The notes below the pieces were generated by a model. The model was not told the origin of the DNA, made no database searches, and was given only the letters and a program-made list of their open reading frames with translations. A stretch of DNA of 64,000 nt from Thermomonas sp. S9 (GTDB taxonomy: Bacteria > Pseudomonadota > Gammaproteobacteria > Xanthomonadales > Xanthomonadaceae): assembly GCF_024704365.1 (NCBI RefSeq), contig NZ_JAJDFY010000001.1, positions 1,531,001 to 1,595,000 on the forward strand. Reading direction: 5' to 3'. Position 1 is the stretch's first letter. Every line of letters starts with the position of its first letter. A program made the position numbers and the translations under genes. Positions 54,026 to 63,748 of the stretch are shown piece after piece.

Positions 54026-55592
54026 GCTTCGACGCCTGCTGGGCGACCGCATCTGGCGCTTCAACAACCTGTACCGGATCCAGAACGAGCAGGGCGAGGA
54101 GGTGCTGTTCCGCCTCAACGATGCGCAGGAGGAGTTCGACGACGAGGCCTGGTATCGCAACCTGATCCTCAAGTCGCGCCAGCACGGTTTCACCACCTAC
54201 GCCTGCATCCGATCGCTCGATACCGCGCTGTTCATGCCGAACTCCGCATGCGGCCTGATCTTCCACAAGAAGGAGGACGCGGTCGAGAAGTTCCGCACCA
54301 AGATCCTGTACGCCTATGACCGCCTCCCCGCGTGGCTGCGCGCCGAGATCGCGCCGACCAAACGCGACGAGTCCTCCACCCTGGAGCTGTCGAACGGCAG
54401 CCGGATCATCTGCACGGCCTCCGGCCGCGGCGGGCGCTTCCAGTACCTGCACATCTCCGAGCTGGGGCCGATGGTCTCGATGTTCCCAGCGCGCGCGGAG
54501 GAGGTGGTCACCGGCGCGCTGAACGCCGTCGGCCCGGATGCGTTCGTCACCATCGAGTCGACGGCCATGGGGGCCTTCGGCGACTACTTCGAGCGGTGCC
54601 AGCGGGCGCTTTCGCTGGACCGCCAGGTGCAGGCCGGCACCAAGAAGTTGACCAAGCTGGACTACAAGTTCTTCTTCTTCGCGTGGTGGCAGGACCGCCG
54701 CAACGTGCTCCCCGCCGACGAGGTCGACGAGGTGCCCATCAGCGAGGAGCTGGCCAAGTATTTCACCAAGGTCGAGGACACCATGGGCTGCCGCCTGTTC
54801 CCGGCGCAGCGCGCTTGGTACGCCAAGAAGTACGAGGAGCAGAAGTTCGCCATGAAGCGCGAACACCCCTCCACCCCGGAGGAGGCGTTCGAGGGCAGCG
54901 TGGAGGGCGCGTTCTACGCCGCTGAGCTTGCGGCGATCGAGCGGGAAGGGCGCATCTGCGACCTGCCGCACAACCCGGCCCTGCCGGTCTACACGTTCTG
55001 GGACATCGGCCGCAGCGATTCGACCGCCATCTGGGTCATGCAGCAGGTCGGCCCGTGGCTGCACTTCCTGCGCTACTACGAGAACAGCGGCAAGGGCGCC
55101 GACCACTACGCCCGCGTGATCCAGAAGTGGCGCGACGAGCTGGGCTATCGCTTCCACACGCACTACCTGCCGCATGACGGCAACAACTCGGACTGGAGCG
55201 TCACCGACAACCGCACCCGCAAGGAAGTCCTCGAGGACCTCAAGATCGGGCGCGTGGAGGTGGTCGAGCGGATCGAGCACCTCATGGACGGCATCGAAAT
55301 GACCCGCCAGATGCTGGCGCGGTGCAAGTTCGACGCCGTCGGCTGCGGCGAGACCTCGCCCGGCTCTGGCCGCGGCGGCCTGCTGTCGCTGCGCGCCTAC
55401 TGCTCCAAGTACGACGAAAAGACAAAGACCTGGTCCGACGGGCCGGTCAAGAGCTGGGCCAATCACGGAGCCGATGCCTTCCGCCAATGCGCGCAGGGCT
55501 TCGACAAGCCGGTCGAGAAACCACAAGCAACGAGCCCGAGCGCAGCTCGGAAGCGCCGCGCTGACCGCATGCGGTCGGCAATGACGGCCTGA
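53991..55592 (+). CDS. Terminase large subunit
   Basis: 533 aa if begun at the CTG at 53991 (AGGAG six bases upstream); a safe minimum start is the GTG/ATG region near 54095. ATPase with a deviant Walker A (KSRQHGFTT), Walker-B-like (AFVTIESTAMG) and a C-terminal nuclease part (FWDIGRSDSTAIW with the first metal Asp, and DAVGCGETSPGSGRGG). Drives headful or cos packaging. Confidence 0.88.
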   Translation: MAQDLQQAVGAELRRLLGDRIWRFNNLYRIQNEQGEEVLFRLNDAQEEFDDEAWYRNLILKSRQHGFTTYACIRSLDTALFMPNSACGLIFHKKEDAVEKFRTKILYAYDRLPAWLRAEIAPTKRDESSTLELSNGSRIICTASGRGGRFQYLHISELGPMVSMFPARAEEVVTGALNAVGPDAFVTIESTAMGAFGDYFERCQRALSLDRQVQAGTKKLTKLDYKFFFFAWWQDRRNVLPADEVDEVPISEELAKYFTKVEDTMGCRLFPAQRAWYAKKYEEQKFAMKREHPSTPEEAFEGSVEGAFYAAELAAIEREGRICDLPHNPALPVYTFWDIGRSDSTAIWVMQQVGPWLHFLRYYENSGKGADHYARVIQKWRDELGYRFHTHYLPHDGNNSDWSVTDNRTRKEVLEDLKIGRVEVVERIEHLMDGIEMTRQMLARCKFDAVGCGETSPGSGRGGLLSLRAYCSKYDEKTKTWSDGPVKSWANHGADAFRQCAQGFDKPVEKPQATSPSAARKRRADRMRSAMTA

Positions 55593-55603
55593 CCAGGAGC
55601 CCC

Positions 55604-56068
55604 ATGGACAAGATCGAGACCACGCCGGTCGGTAGCCGGAGGCACAGCTACGTCGGCAGGAAAGGCGACCTGCGCGTCGAGCTGCACTATGCCGACCCGC
55701 ACCGGCACTGTGGCCGCGAGGCCTGCCTGTACGTGTACCGGGCGATCGCGCCGACCCGCGGCGTGCTCCTGCCGTTCTGCCAGATGTGGCAGTTCGACAC
55801 GCGGCCGTTCGCCCTGCAGTCGCGGCAGGCGCAGATCGACCAGGAGCGCGCGACGCAGGCTGCCATCGGCATCGCCAATCAGCTCTACGGCTTCGCCACG
55901 CAATCCGACTGGTTCCGCGTGCTCGACGTCATGTGCGACTTCATGCAGGACCTAAAGGACCACAAGCCCGAGACCGGCATCGACAGCACGCTGGACGAAT
56001 GGCTGGCCGCGCTGGATGCCGAGGGCCTGGAGTTCTTCCTCGAAGTCGATGGAAAGAGGGTCATCTGA
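55604..56068 (+). CDS. Phage protein between terminase and portal
   Basis: 154 aa, unrecognised. Basic N-terminus (VGSRRHSYVGRKGDLRVELHYADPHRHC) and a helical acidic C-terminal half. Overlaps the portal start by one base (TGATG). Confidence 0.6.
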   Translation: MDKIETTPVGSRRHSYVGRKGDLRVELHYADPHRHCGREACLYVYRAIAPTRGVLLPFCQMWQFDTRPFALQSRQAQIDQERATQAAIGIANQLYGFATQSDWFRVLDVMCDFMQDLKDHKPETGIDSTLDEWLAALDAEGLEFFLEVDGKRVI

Positions 56069-58233
56069 TGGCCACCGGCAACCTGATCGAGGTCTCCCGC
56101 ATTCCGGCCCACGACCCGGACGAACGCTATGCGATGACCGGCGAGCTGGTGGACGACAACTACGAGGGCCATCCGCTCGACAACGAGGAGAACACTGCGC
56201 TGTTCCGGCGCATCTGGACGTGGCTCAAGGAGACCGAGGACGCATGGGCGGCAAACCGCCTGCTGCGCCTGCGCGACCATGAGTTCCGCGACGGCCGGCA
56301 GTGGACGCCCGAGGAGGAAGCCGCGCTGCGCAGCCGCGGGCAGGAACCGCTGGTGTTCAATCAGATCAAGCTGATGATCGACTGGATCATCGGCACCGAG
56401 CGCAGGACGCGCATCGACTGGAACGTGCTGCCGCGCGCCGAGGATGACGTCGAGCGAGCCCAGCTCAAGAAGCAGCTCCTCAAGTACGTCAGCGACGTCA
56501 ACCGGATGGGCTGGCAGCGCAGCCTGGCGTTCGCCGATGCCGCCATTTCCGGCCTGGGCTGGCTGGAGGACTGTGTAGTCTCGGCCAGCGACGAGGAGCC
56601 CTGCACCAGCCGCTATCAGGACTGGCGCGGCATCTGGCACGACTTCTACAGCCGCGACCCCGCGCTTAAGGACTGCCGGTTCATCTTCCGCAAGAAGTAC
56701 CTCGACCTCGACTACGCCAAGGCCATGTTCCCCGAGCGGGCGGACGCGCTGCAGTCCTGCGCCCGCACCACCCTGGCACCGGGGCTGGAGCTGGTCGAGG
56801 AGGACGGCATCCTGCCGGCGCTGTTCGCCGGTTCGCAGGCCACCGCCCAGCGGCTCAACGCCGCGTTCCTGGGCCGCGCCCGCGAGCGTGTTCCGGTCTG
56901 GGAGTGCTGGTATCGGGAGCCGCGCCGCGTCAAGCGCCTGATGTCGATGCTGGGCGACTACTCCGAGCTGAACGACGCCGAGTTCGACGAGACCAACCCC
57001 GCGCACCTCGAGGCCAGGAGCAACCCGCTCTACACCCTGACCGAGGGCATCGCCGAGACCATGCGCGTCGCGTTCTTCTGCGAGCGCGGCCTGCTCGAGG
57101 TCAAGGACAGCCCGTACAAGCACAAGCAGTTCCCCTTCACCCCGGTCTGGGGCTACCGGGACAGCCTCGACGGCACGCCCTACGGCGCCGTCCGGCAGGC
57201 CATCGACCCGCAGCGCGACTACAACAAGCGCCGTTCCAAGAGCCTCCACCTGCTGACCACCAACCAGGTGATCTACGAGGATGGTGCGCTGCTGGAGGAT
57301 GGCGAGGACGAGTTCTTCGAGGAACTGGCGCGGCCCGACGGGCACATGCGCGTGCGCAACGGCGCGCTGACCGGCAAACGCATCGAGATCCGCAACAACA
57401 CCGAGCTGGCGGCCGCCCACTTCCAGCTCATGCAGGAGAACAAGGAGAACATCCTCGGAGGTCTCCGGGGTCACCCGCGAGAACGTCGGCCAGTCCAGCA
57501 ACGCCATCAGCGGCAAGGCCATCCTGGCCAAGCAGCAGCAGGGCGCGGTATCGACGGCGGAGCTGTTCGACAACCTGCGGCTATCGGTCCAGCTAAGCGG
57601 CGAGAAGCAGCTCAGCAACATCGAGCAGTTCATGTCGATGCCCAAGCAGTTCCGCATCTTGGGGCCGGACGGCGCCAACAAGTGGATCATGGTCAACCGG
57701 CCGGAATATGACCCGCTGACCGGGCTGGTGCGCTTCGAGAACGACATCACCGAGCACGCCGCCGATTTCGTGGTGGACCAGCAGGACTACCGCGAAACCA
57801 TCCGCATGGCGCAGGCAGAAACCATGTTTGAGCTGGTCGGCAACATCGCCGCGACCGCGCCGGACGTGGCCCTGTCCCTGTTGCCGTTTGCCATGGAGCT
57901 GACCGACGTCCCCAACAAGCAGGCCATGCTGAACGTGGTCCGCGAGAAGCTCGGCATGCCGCCCGCCGGCGAGGAAAACAGCGAGGCGGCGCAGGCCGAA
58001 AAGGCCGCACGGCAAGCCGACGCCGAAGCCCAGAAGCAGATCGAGCGCGCCGCCATGGCCGCCGACACCCGGGTCAAGAATGCCCGCGCCGCCCGCGATG
58101 AAGCGGCGGCAGCCCGGGAAACCATCCAGGGCAAGCGCGACGCCCTGGACACCGCGAGCATCGCGCACGCGGCGCTCCCTGTCGTGCCCGCCGCCGACCG
58201 CCTGTACGACGGCAGCAAACCCCCACCCAGTAA
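56068..58233 (+). CDS. Portal protein, P22-like (two frameshifts)
   Basis: Dodecameric head vertex. The first part (RRIWTWLKETEDAWAANRLLRLRDHEFRDGRQW, EPLVFNQIKLMIDWIIGTER) runs to ENKENIL, where one surplus G near 57460 shifts the frame; the rest reads EVSGVTRENVGQSSNAISGKAILAKQQQG. Near the end a run of five C (58220-58224) seems one short; with six the frame ends at TAA 58231-58233. The restored 721 aa equals P22 gp1 (725 aa). A coiled-coil C-terminal barrel-like stretch (QAEKAARQADAEAQKQIERA) is present. Confidence 0.85.
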
Positions 58234-58247
58234 GAGGCCACACCACC

Positions 58248-59147
58248 ATGACCATCGAACATCTGCCCGGCTCGCCGGGCGGCGACGACGACGCGCGCCA
58301 GTTCAACGCCGACGAGCTGACCGAACAGGAGCGTGCCGCGCTCGAAGCGAAGGACCAGGACGCGACCGCTGGTGGTGATCCTGCCGCCGACGAAGAAGCC
58401 CGGCGTGCCGAGCAGGAACGGCAGGAGCAGGAGCGGCAAGCCGAGGAGGCACGCGCTGCCGAAGCCGCAGCGGCCGCGCCGGCCGTCGAGGAGCCTGGCG
58501 AGCCGCCGGCCGCGCCGGAGGACTTCGCCGCGGCGCGCGCCAAGGCCGACGAGGACATGCGAAACGGCCTGCTGGACGCCGTGGACTACCAGCACGAGCT
58601 GGACCGGATCCGCAGCGGCCAGGCCGAGCATGCCCGGGCGCTGGCCGAGCACCAAGCCGCCGTGTCTGCGTTCGAGCAGGCGCAGGCCGCGCGCGCCGAG
58701 GCCGCTAAATCGGCCGAGGAGGCGTGGGTGGCCGACTACAACGCCTTCGCCAAGGACAACGCCGAGTTCATGGGCAACCCGCTCTACGTGCGGGACATGC
58801 AGACCGTCATCAACGACCTGCTGCGCACCGACCCGGCCATCACCAATGCCGATCTGCTGAACACAGCCTACGAGCAGGTGGCGAAGTACCACCGCTACGA
58901 GAAGCCTGCGCCGGCCAACGACGCCATCGTCGACGCGCTCAAGAGCCGGGCGCAGCCGCGACCCGGGCAGAACCTGGGCGACGTGCCGGCAGCGCGCAGC
59001 GAGACCATCACCGGCAACGAGACGTTCGACGCGCTGGACAACCTGCCGATTGGCGAGCTGGAGGACACGCTGGCGAACATGAGCGAAGCCCAGCGGGAAC
59101 GCTACCTGCGCGCCGCCCCGGGCGCCAACTCGACCGGACGCGACTGA
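58248..59147 (+). CDS. Scaffolding protein
   Basis: 299 aa, acidic, with a long Glu/Ala/Arg coiled coil (EEARRAEQERQEQERQAEEARAAEAAAAA) and helical C-terminal region. Located between portal and capsid genes, the standard scaffold position. Confidence 0.78.
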   Translation: MTIEHLPGSPGGDDDARQFNADELTEQERAALEAKDQDATAGGDPAADEEARRAEQERQEQERQAEEARAAEAAAAAPAVEEPGEPPAAPEDFAAARAKADEDMRNGLLDAVDYQHELDRIRSGQAEHARALAEHQAAVSAFEQAQAARAEAAKSAEEAWVADYNAFAKDNAEFMGNPLYVRDMQTVINDLLRTDPAITNADLLNTAYEQVAKYHRYEKPAPANDAIVDALKSRAQPRPGQNLGDVPAARSETITGNETFDALDNLPIGELEDTLANMSEAQRERYLRAAPGANSTGRD

Positions 59148-59151
59148 TCCC

Positions 59152-59364
59152 ATGCCCGCACTGACGCGCGTTGTCCGGCCGGGCGACACCCTGCAGATCG
59201 GCGACGACATCATCGTCGTCGAGCACGCCTCCGGGCAGCGCGCGCGGCTGCGTATCAACAGCGACCGGCCCGTCCGCCACCTCACCAAGCCCCAAGCAGC
59301 GAAGGCCGAGACGGCCTCCGCACCCCGACCCCTGTTGACCAGGTCCGTACCGCAGTCGGACTGA
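59152..59364 (+). CDS. CsrA-like phage protein
   Basis: 70 aa. LTRVVRPGDTLQIGDDIIVVEHASGQRARLRINSDRPVRHL follows the CsrA pattern (LTR, GE-x-I-x-IGDDI, R-x-RI-x-I, V). The N-terminal MLIL and the RNA-binding Arg44 region (VHREE) are altered: the tail here is HLTKP. It lies between scaffold and major capsid genes. Either a phage translational regulator or a small beta-barrel decoration protein. Confidence 0.55.
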   Translation: MPALTRVVRPGDTLQIGDDIIVVEHASGQRARLRINSDRPVRHLTKPQAAKAETASAPRPLLTRSVPQSD

Positions 59365-59374
59365 CGCGATACCT

Positions 59375-59412
59375 CGCGCAAGAGCGCGTGAACCGCTGGG
59401 CGCAAGAGCGCC
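59375..59412 (+). other. Twin hairpins before the capsid gene
   Basis: CGCGC-AAGA-GCGCG (59375-59388) and GGCGC-AAGA-GCGCC (59399-59412) have the same loop and the same GCGC core. They precede the capsid ribosome site (GAGGA). Confidence 0.5.
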
Positions 59413-59449
59413 GCACTGCAAAAACCCAGCCACTCACGAGGACACGCTC

Positions 59450-60553
59450 ATGCAAACCGTCATCGGCTTGAACAGCCCCCAGGCCGTCAAGCGATTCTCC
59501 GCTGCCCTGTTCGTCGACACCGTCAAGGATTCCTACTGGGATTCCCGGTTCGCCGGCAAGGGCCAGAACGCCCAGACCCCGATCCAGATCCTGACCGACC
59601 TGGAGAGCGACGAAGGCGACACCATCAAGTACGACCTGCTGGCCCAGCTCGAGCAGGAGCCGGTCTATGGCGACTCGACCCAGGAAGGCACCGAGGAGTC
59701 CATCCGGTACTTCCAGGACGAGATCTACATCGACCAGGTCCGTTGCGGCATCAACGCCGGCGGCCGCATGACCCGCAAGCGCACGCTCCACGACCTGCGC
59801 GCCGCGGGCAAGCAGCTCATGGCCGGCTGGTGGGCGCGCTGGCGCGACGAGATCAAGTTCATGTACGCCTCCGGCGCGCGCGGCTCGAACAACTACCTGC
59901 AGAAGTCGCCGACCTTCAACGGCTTCGCTGGCAATGCGTTCCAGGCCCCGGACGCCGACCACCGCATCTACGGCGGCGACGCGACGGCGTTCAACACCAT
60001 CGCGTCCGACGACAAGATGGACCTGCGCCTGATTGACCGCGCCGTCACCAAGGCCGAGACCATGGGCGGCGAGGGCGATGGCATCGCGGAAATGCACCCC
60101 ATCAACATCGAGGGGGGCAGCACTACGTCTGCGTCATGCACACCTGGCAGGAGCACGACCTGCGCACCAACACCAACACGGGCCAGTGGCTGGACATCCA
60201 GAAGGCGCTGGCTACCAGCGAGGGCCGCAAGTCCCCGCTGTGCCGCGGCGGCATGGGCATGTACCGCGACGTGATCCTGCACAGCTCACAAGTCGGTGGT
60301 GAAGTTCGCCAACGCCGGCGCCGATGGCCTGCAGCCTGCCGCGCGTGCGCTGTTCATGGGTCGCCAGGCGCTGGTCTCGGCCTACGGCTCCCCGGGCGGC
60401 GGCCTGCGCTACGACTGGCACGAGGAGACCCGCGACAACGGCAACCAGGTGGTCATCAGCTCCTCGACCATCGAGGGCATCAAGAAGTGCCGCTTCAACG
60501 GCCGCGACTTCGGGATGCTGTCGCTGGACACCTACGCCGCCAACCCGGGCTGA
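59450..60553 (+). CDS. Major capsid protein, N4-gp56 family (two frameshifts)
   Basis: Starts MQTVIGLNSPQAVKRFSAALFVDTVKDSYWDSRFAGKG, and has YDLLAQLEQEPVYGD. A run of six G at 60112-60117 (one short) and an extra base near 60288 break the frame; the pieces join as INIEGG-QHYVCVMHTWQEHDLRT and VILHSS-KSVVKFANAGADGLQPAARALFMGRQAL, ending at 60553. Restored length 367 aa. HK97-fold capsid of the N4-gp56 type used by many podoviruses. Confidence 0.87.
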
Positions 60554-60577
60554 TTTCCAGCCCTGCCCAGCGAGTAG

Positions 60578-60600
60578 CCCGCCGGCCTCGTGCCGGCGGG
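60578..60600 (+). terminator. Hairpin after the capsid gene
   Basis: CCCGCCGGC-CTCGT-GCCGGCGGG, nine-base perfect stem, 24 bases after the capsid stop, without a T tract. May protect or limit the capsid transcript. Confidence 0.5.
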
Positions 60601-60640
60601 GTGAATCGCGCCTGCCACCTCAACCACAAGGATCACCACC

Positions 60641-61075
60641 ATGAGCACCATCACTGCTGCTGGCTACTACCAGCAAGCCGTTTCCGACGGCGCCGGCGAG
60701 CCGGCGTTCACCCGCCACGACTGGGTCTGCGACGTGCGCAGCGCCGGCGACAAGGTCAAGATCGGCCGCCTCGCGGCGGGCAACCGTCTGGACGTCGCCA
60801 ACTGCGAGCTGATCGCCAACGGGTCGCAGGCTGCCATGAACGTCGATGTCTGCGTCGATGTCGACGCCAACACGCTGTTCAACGACGTGGCGCTGACCGC
60901 GGCCACGTTTGCCCGCAGCGCCTCCACCGCGTACCAGCTCGGCGAAACGCTGGGCGTGGACTACGAGAAGGACCGCGACATCTACCTGCTCATCAACTCC
61001 GGCGCCGCCACCGCGCCGGCGGGCGGGAAGCTGACGCTCAAGCTCGCGCAGTACCCGGTGCCGAAGTCGAGCTGA
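60641..61075 (+). CDS. Head-associated phage protein
   Basis: 144 aa. STITAAGYYQQAVSDGAGEPAFTRHDWVCDVRSAGDKVKIGRLAAG..., beta-rich, directly after the capsid gene; likely head decoration or fibre protein. No specific family recognised. Confidence 0.6.
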   Translation: MSTITAAGYYQQAVSDGAGEPAFTRHDWVCDVRSAGDKVKIGRLAAGNRLDVANCELIANGSQAAMNVDVCVDVDANTLFNDVALTAATFARSASTAYQLGETLGVDYEKDRDIYLLINSGAATAPAGGKLTLKLAQYPVPKSS

Positions 61076-61150
61076 CGACGGCCGCGGTCTGGGATAGGGC
61101 GGCACCGGCCGCCCTGTTCCTCCCCCATCTACCGAGAAGGCACCCCCACA

Positions 61151-61669
61151 ATGCAAATCCAGTCCCTGATCCGGCCCAGCCAGAAGCCGACCCGCACGGT
61201 CACGGTCCATGGCAAGGCCTACGTGTTCAGCCGCACCGCCGACGACAAGTTCGTGGCCGAGGTGGACGACCCCAAGGCCATCGAGACGCTGCTCAAGCTG
61301 CCGAAGGCCTACCTGCAGTACACCCCGCCCAAGCCGCCGATTGCACGCGGCGCCGGCGGCGACGATGCTGCCGCGGCGAAGGCCGCCAAGGAGGCCAAGG
61401 AGGCCGAGGACAAGGCCGCGAAGGAAGCTGCGGCCGCTGTCGCGCAGCAGGAAGCGAACGAGAAGGCGACCGAGGCCGCCCAGCAGGTGGACGCCGATGT
61501 GATGGCGCTGCTGTCCTCGACGCCGCAGGCGATCAAGAAGCTGATCGAGAAGCACACGCCCAGCCGGGAGGTCCTGGAGAAGGCCCTGGCCAACGAGAAG
61601 GCGGCCGAGCGCCCGCGCCAGCAGGTGGTCAACCTGCTGGACGGCACCCTGTCCTCGCTGGAGGACTGA
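61151..61669 (+). CDS. Phage structural-region protein with coiled coil
   Basis: 172 aa. A short beta N-terminus (TRTVTVHGKAYVFSRTADDKFVAEVDDPKAIETLL), then Ala/Lys/Glu-rich coiled coil (AAAAKAAKEAKEAEDKAAKEAAAAV). Unknown role in the head-tail module. Confidence 0.58.
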   Translation: MQIQSLIRPSQKPTRTVTVHGKAYVFSRTADDKFVAEVDDPKAIETLLKLPKAYLQYTPPKPPIARGAGGDDAAAAKAAKEAKEAEDKAAKEAAAAVAQQEANEKATEAAQQVDADVMALLSSTPQAIKKLIEKHTPSREVLEKALANEKAAERPRQQVVNLLDGTLSSLED

Positions 61670-61672
61670 CCG

Positions 61673-62362
61673 ATGGAGGCGCAGCAGATCCTCGAAGGTC
61701 CGAATGGCGTGCGCGTCATGCTCGACGACACGGTCGAGCCATACCTGTACGCCAACGAGTTCCTGCTCGCCTCCCTCAATAGCGGCATCGCCGAGGTTTC
61801 CCTCCGCACCCGCTGCCTGCAGGACGACTCCGGCCCCGCCTGCGTGGTCCCGCTGATGGCGGGCACCAGCCGCTACACCTTGCTGCCCGAGGTCCTCGTG
61901 GTCCGGGCAGCCCATATCGTTGGCCAGCGCAGTCCGCTCAAGCGGACCACCGCGGCCATGCTGGACAAGCTGGAACCGGGCTGGTGCAGCGACGCCGTGC
62001 CGCGGCAGGGCCGGCCGGAATACATCGTGTTCGATCTGGCCCAGAAGTCCGTCACCTTGTTCCCCGTGCCGGCCGAGGCTGCCGAGCTTCGGCTGCGGAT
62101 CTGGCGCCTCCCGGACGAATCGGAGCAGATCGAGTACATGGACGACGAGCCGGCGATCCTGCTGCCTGACCCCATGGTGCTCAAGCACTGGGTCCTGCAC
62201 GAGTGCTACCTGGTCAAGGACTCCGAGCTGTACGACCCCGAGCGTGCGGCCCTACACCTGCAGCAGTTCGAGGAGCGATTCGGACCACGCCCCACCATCC
62301 AGGCGCTGCAACAGTGGTCCGTGTCCCCGCTCGGCCGCCGCATGAAGGTGGTGGATTTCTGA
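61673..62362 (+). CDS. Head-tail adaptor (P22 gp4-like position)
   Basis: 229 aa. RDLLRRVSTLLND-like start is absent, but the pattern VEPYLYANEFLLASLNSGIAEVSLRTRCLQD...TLLPEVLVVRAAHIVG...LPPDPMV-like LPDPMVLKHWVLHECYLVKDSELYDPERAALHLQQFEERFG matches phage adaptor proteins that follow the capsid genes (DUF6682 type). Confidence 0.68.
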   Translation: MEAQQILEGPNGVRVMLDDTVEPYLYANEFLLASLNSGIAEVSLRTRCLQDDSGPACVVPLMAGTSRYTLLPEVLVVRAAHIVGQRSPLKRTTAAMLDKLEPGWCSDAVPRQGRPEYIVFDLAQKSVTLFPVPAEAAELRLRIWRLPDESEQIEYMDDEPAILLPDPMVLKHWVLHECYLVKDSELYDPERAALHLQQFEERFGPRPTIQALQQWSVSPLGRRMKVVDF

Positions 62363-63675
62363 TGGCCGGCACCAGCGACAAGGAGCTTGTCCGGCAGGGC
62401 GGGTTCCCGGGCGGGCTCAACACCCGCGCCAGCGACACAGAAGGCCCCCTGAACGAGAACGGCCAGCCGACGTCACTGCGCGAAGCGGTGAACGTCTCCC
62501 TGTCCCGCACTGGCGCGCCCATGCGCCGCCCAGGGCAGACCCAGCGCGTTCCCGGGCGGGCGCACTCGCTGTTCGCCTCAGCGCACCGCCTGTTTGCCGT
62601 GGTAGACGGCGAGCTGCGGTCCTACCTGCAGGGGCCCGATGGATCCCTGACCATGGACGCGGTGCTGGCCACGCCGGGCGATCGGTTCTGCACCTTCGCC
62701 AGCGACGATTTCAGCGTGTGGTGGAGCAATGGCGTCACCGGCGGCAGGATCGACGAGGACCTGGCCGCGCACCCGTTCTGGATCGACACCCCGGACCCCG
62801 TCGTGCTGGCGGTCGGATCCGGGGCGCTGGCCGCTGGGCGCTACGAGGTGAGCGTGACCGCACTGGACGCGGCCGGCCGCGAGTCCGGGGCCTCCGGCGC
62901 CGTCGGCGTCGATGTGCCCACCGGAGGAAGCCTGGCCGTGACCATGCCTGCTGCGCCGCTTGGCGCTGTGCGCTGGCGCCTGTACGTCACCCCGCCGAAC
63001 GGCGATGTGCTGTACCAGCAGGCCGAGCTGCCGGTGAGTGCGACGACCGCCAGCGTGGGCAACCTCACGCCGACCGCGAAGCTGGAAACGCAGTGGCTGC
63101 ACCCGCTGGTGCCGGTCCAATGCCTGCGCTACGGCCATTCCCGCCTGTTCGGGCTGGCCGGGAACGTGCTGGTGTGGTCCGAGCCCTACCGGCTTGGCCT
63201 CATGGCCCCGGACAACCATGTGGTGCTGGGCAGCGAGGCAACCCTGCTGGAGCCCGTCGGCGATGGCGCCGAGGGCGCGGGCGTGTGGGTGGCCGACCAC
63301 AAGCGAACCTACTTCATGTCCGGCGCAGACCCGGAAAACTGGCAGCAGCAGGCGCGCTATCCGCACGCCGCGGTGCCGGGGACGTCCTGCACCGTGCCGG
63401 GCAGCTATTTCGGGCTCGAGACCTCCGGCGTCGTCGCCTTCTGGATGGCGCGCAACGGGATCCCCTGCATCGGCCTCCCAGGCGGCCAGCTCCTCCCCCT
63501 GCGCGAGGACGCGCTGGCGCTCCCGGTCGATGCCGAGCGGGGAGCCACGGGGCTCATGCTGTTCGAGGGGATCCACCAGCTTCTGACCTCCACCTTTGGC
63601 GCCTCCGCCAACCTGGCTGCCGCCAGCGATAGCGCAGATGCCACCGTCAAGCGCCGGGATCACCGGCCAACCTGA
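62362..63675 (+). CDS. Tail/stopper structural protein
   Basis: 437 aa. GGFPGGLNTRASDTEG...REAVNVSLSRTGAPMRRPGQTQRV at the start, and several beta-propeller-like repeats (SLFASAHRLFAVVDGELRSYL; CLRYGHSRLFGLAGNVLVWSEPY; YFMSGADPENW). Similar in place and size to P22 gp10-type stabilisation proteins. TGATG coupled to the adaptor. Confidence 0.65.
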   Translation: MAGTSDKELVRQGGFPGGLNTRASDTEGPLNENGQPTSLREAVNVSLSRTGAPMRRPGQTQRVPGRAHSLFASAHRLFAVVDGELRSYLQGPDGSLTMDAVLATPGDRFCTFASDDFSVWWSNGVTGGRIDEDLAAHPFWIDTPDPVVLAVGSGALAAGRYEVSVTALDAAGRESGASGAVGVDVPTGGSLAVTMPAAPLGAVRWRLYVTPPNGDVLYQQAELPVSATTASVGNLTPTAKLETQWLHPLVPVQCLRYGHSRLFGLAGNVLVWSEPYRLGLMAPDNHVVLGSEATLLEPVGDGAEGAGVWVADHKRTYFMSGADPENWQQQARYPHAAVPGTSCTVPGSYFGLETSGVVAFWMARNGIPCIGLPGGQLLPLREDALALPVDAERGATGLMLFEGIHQLLTSTFGASANLAAASDSADATVKRRDHRPT

Positions 63676-63748
63676 CCCGCCCCCACGGGAATCCTGCCGA
63701 AAGGCGACCACCCGACGCCGAACGCGCGTCACCACCAAGAGAGAACCC

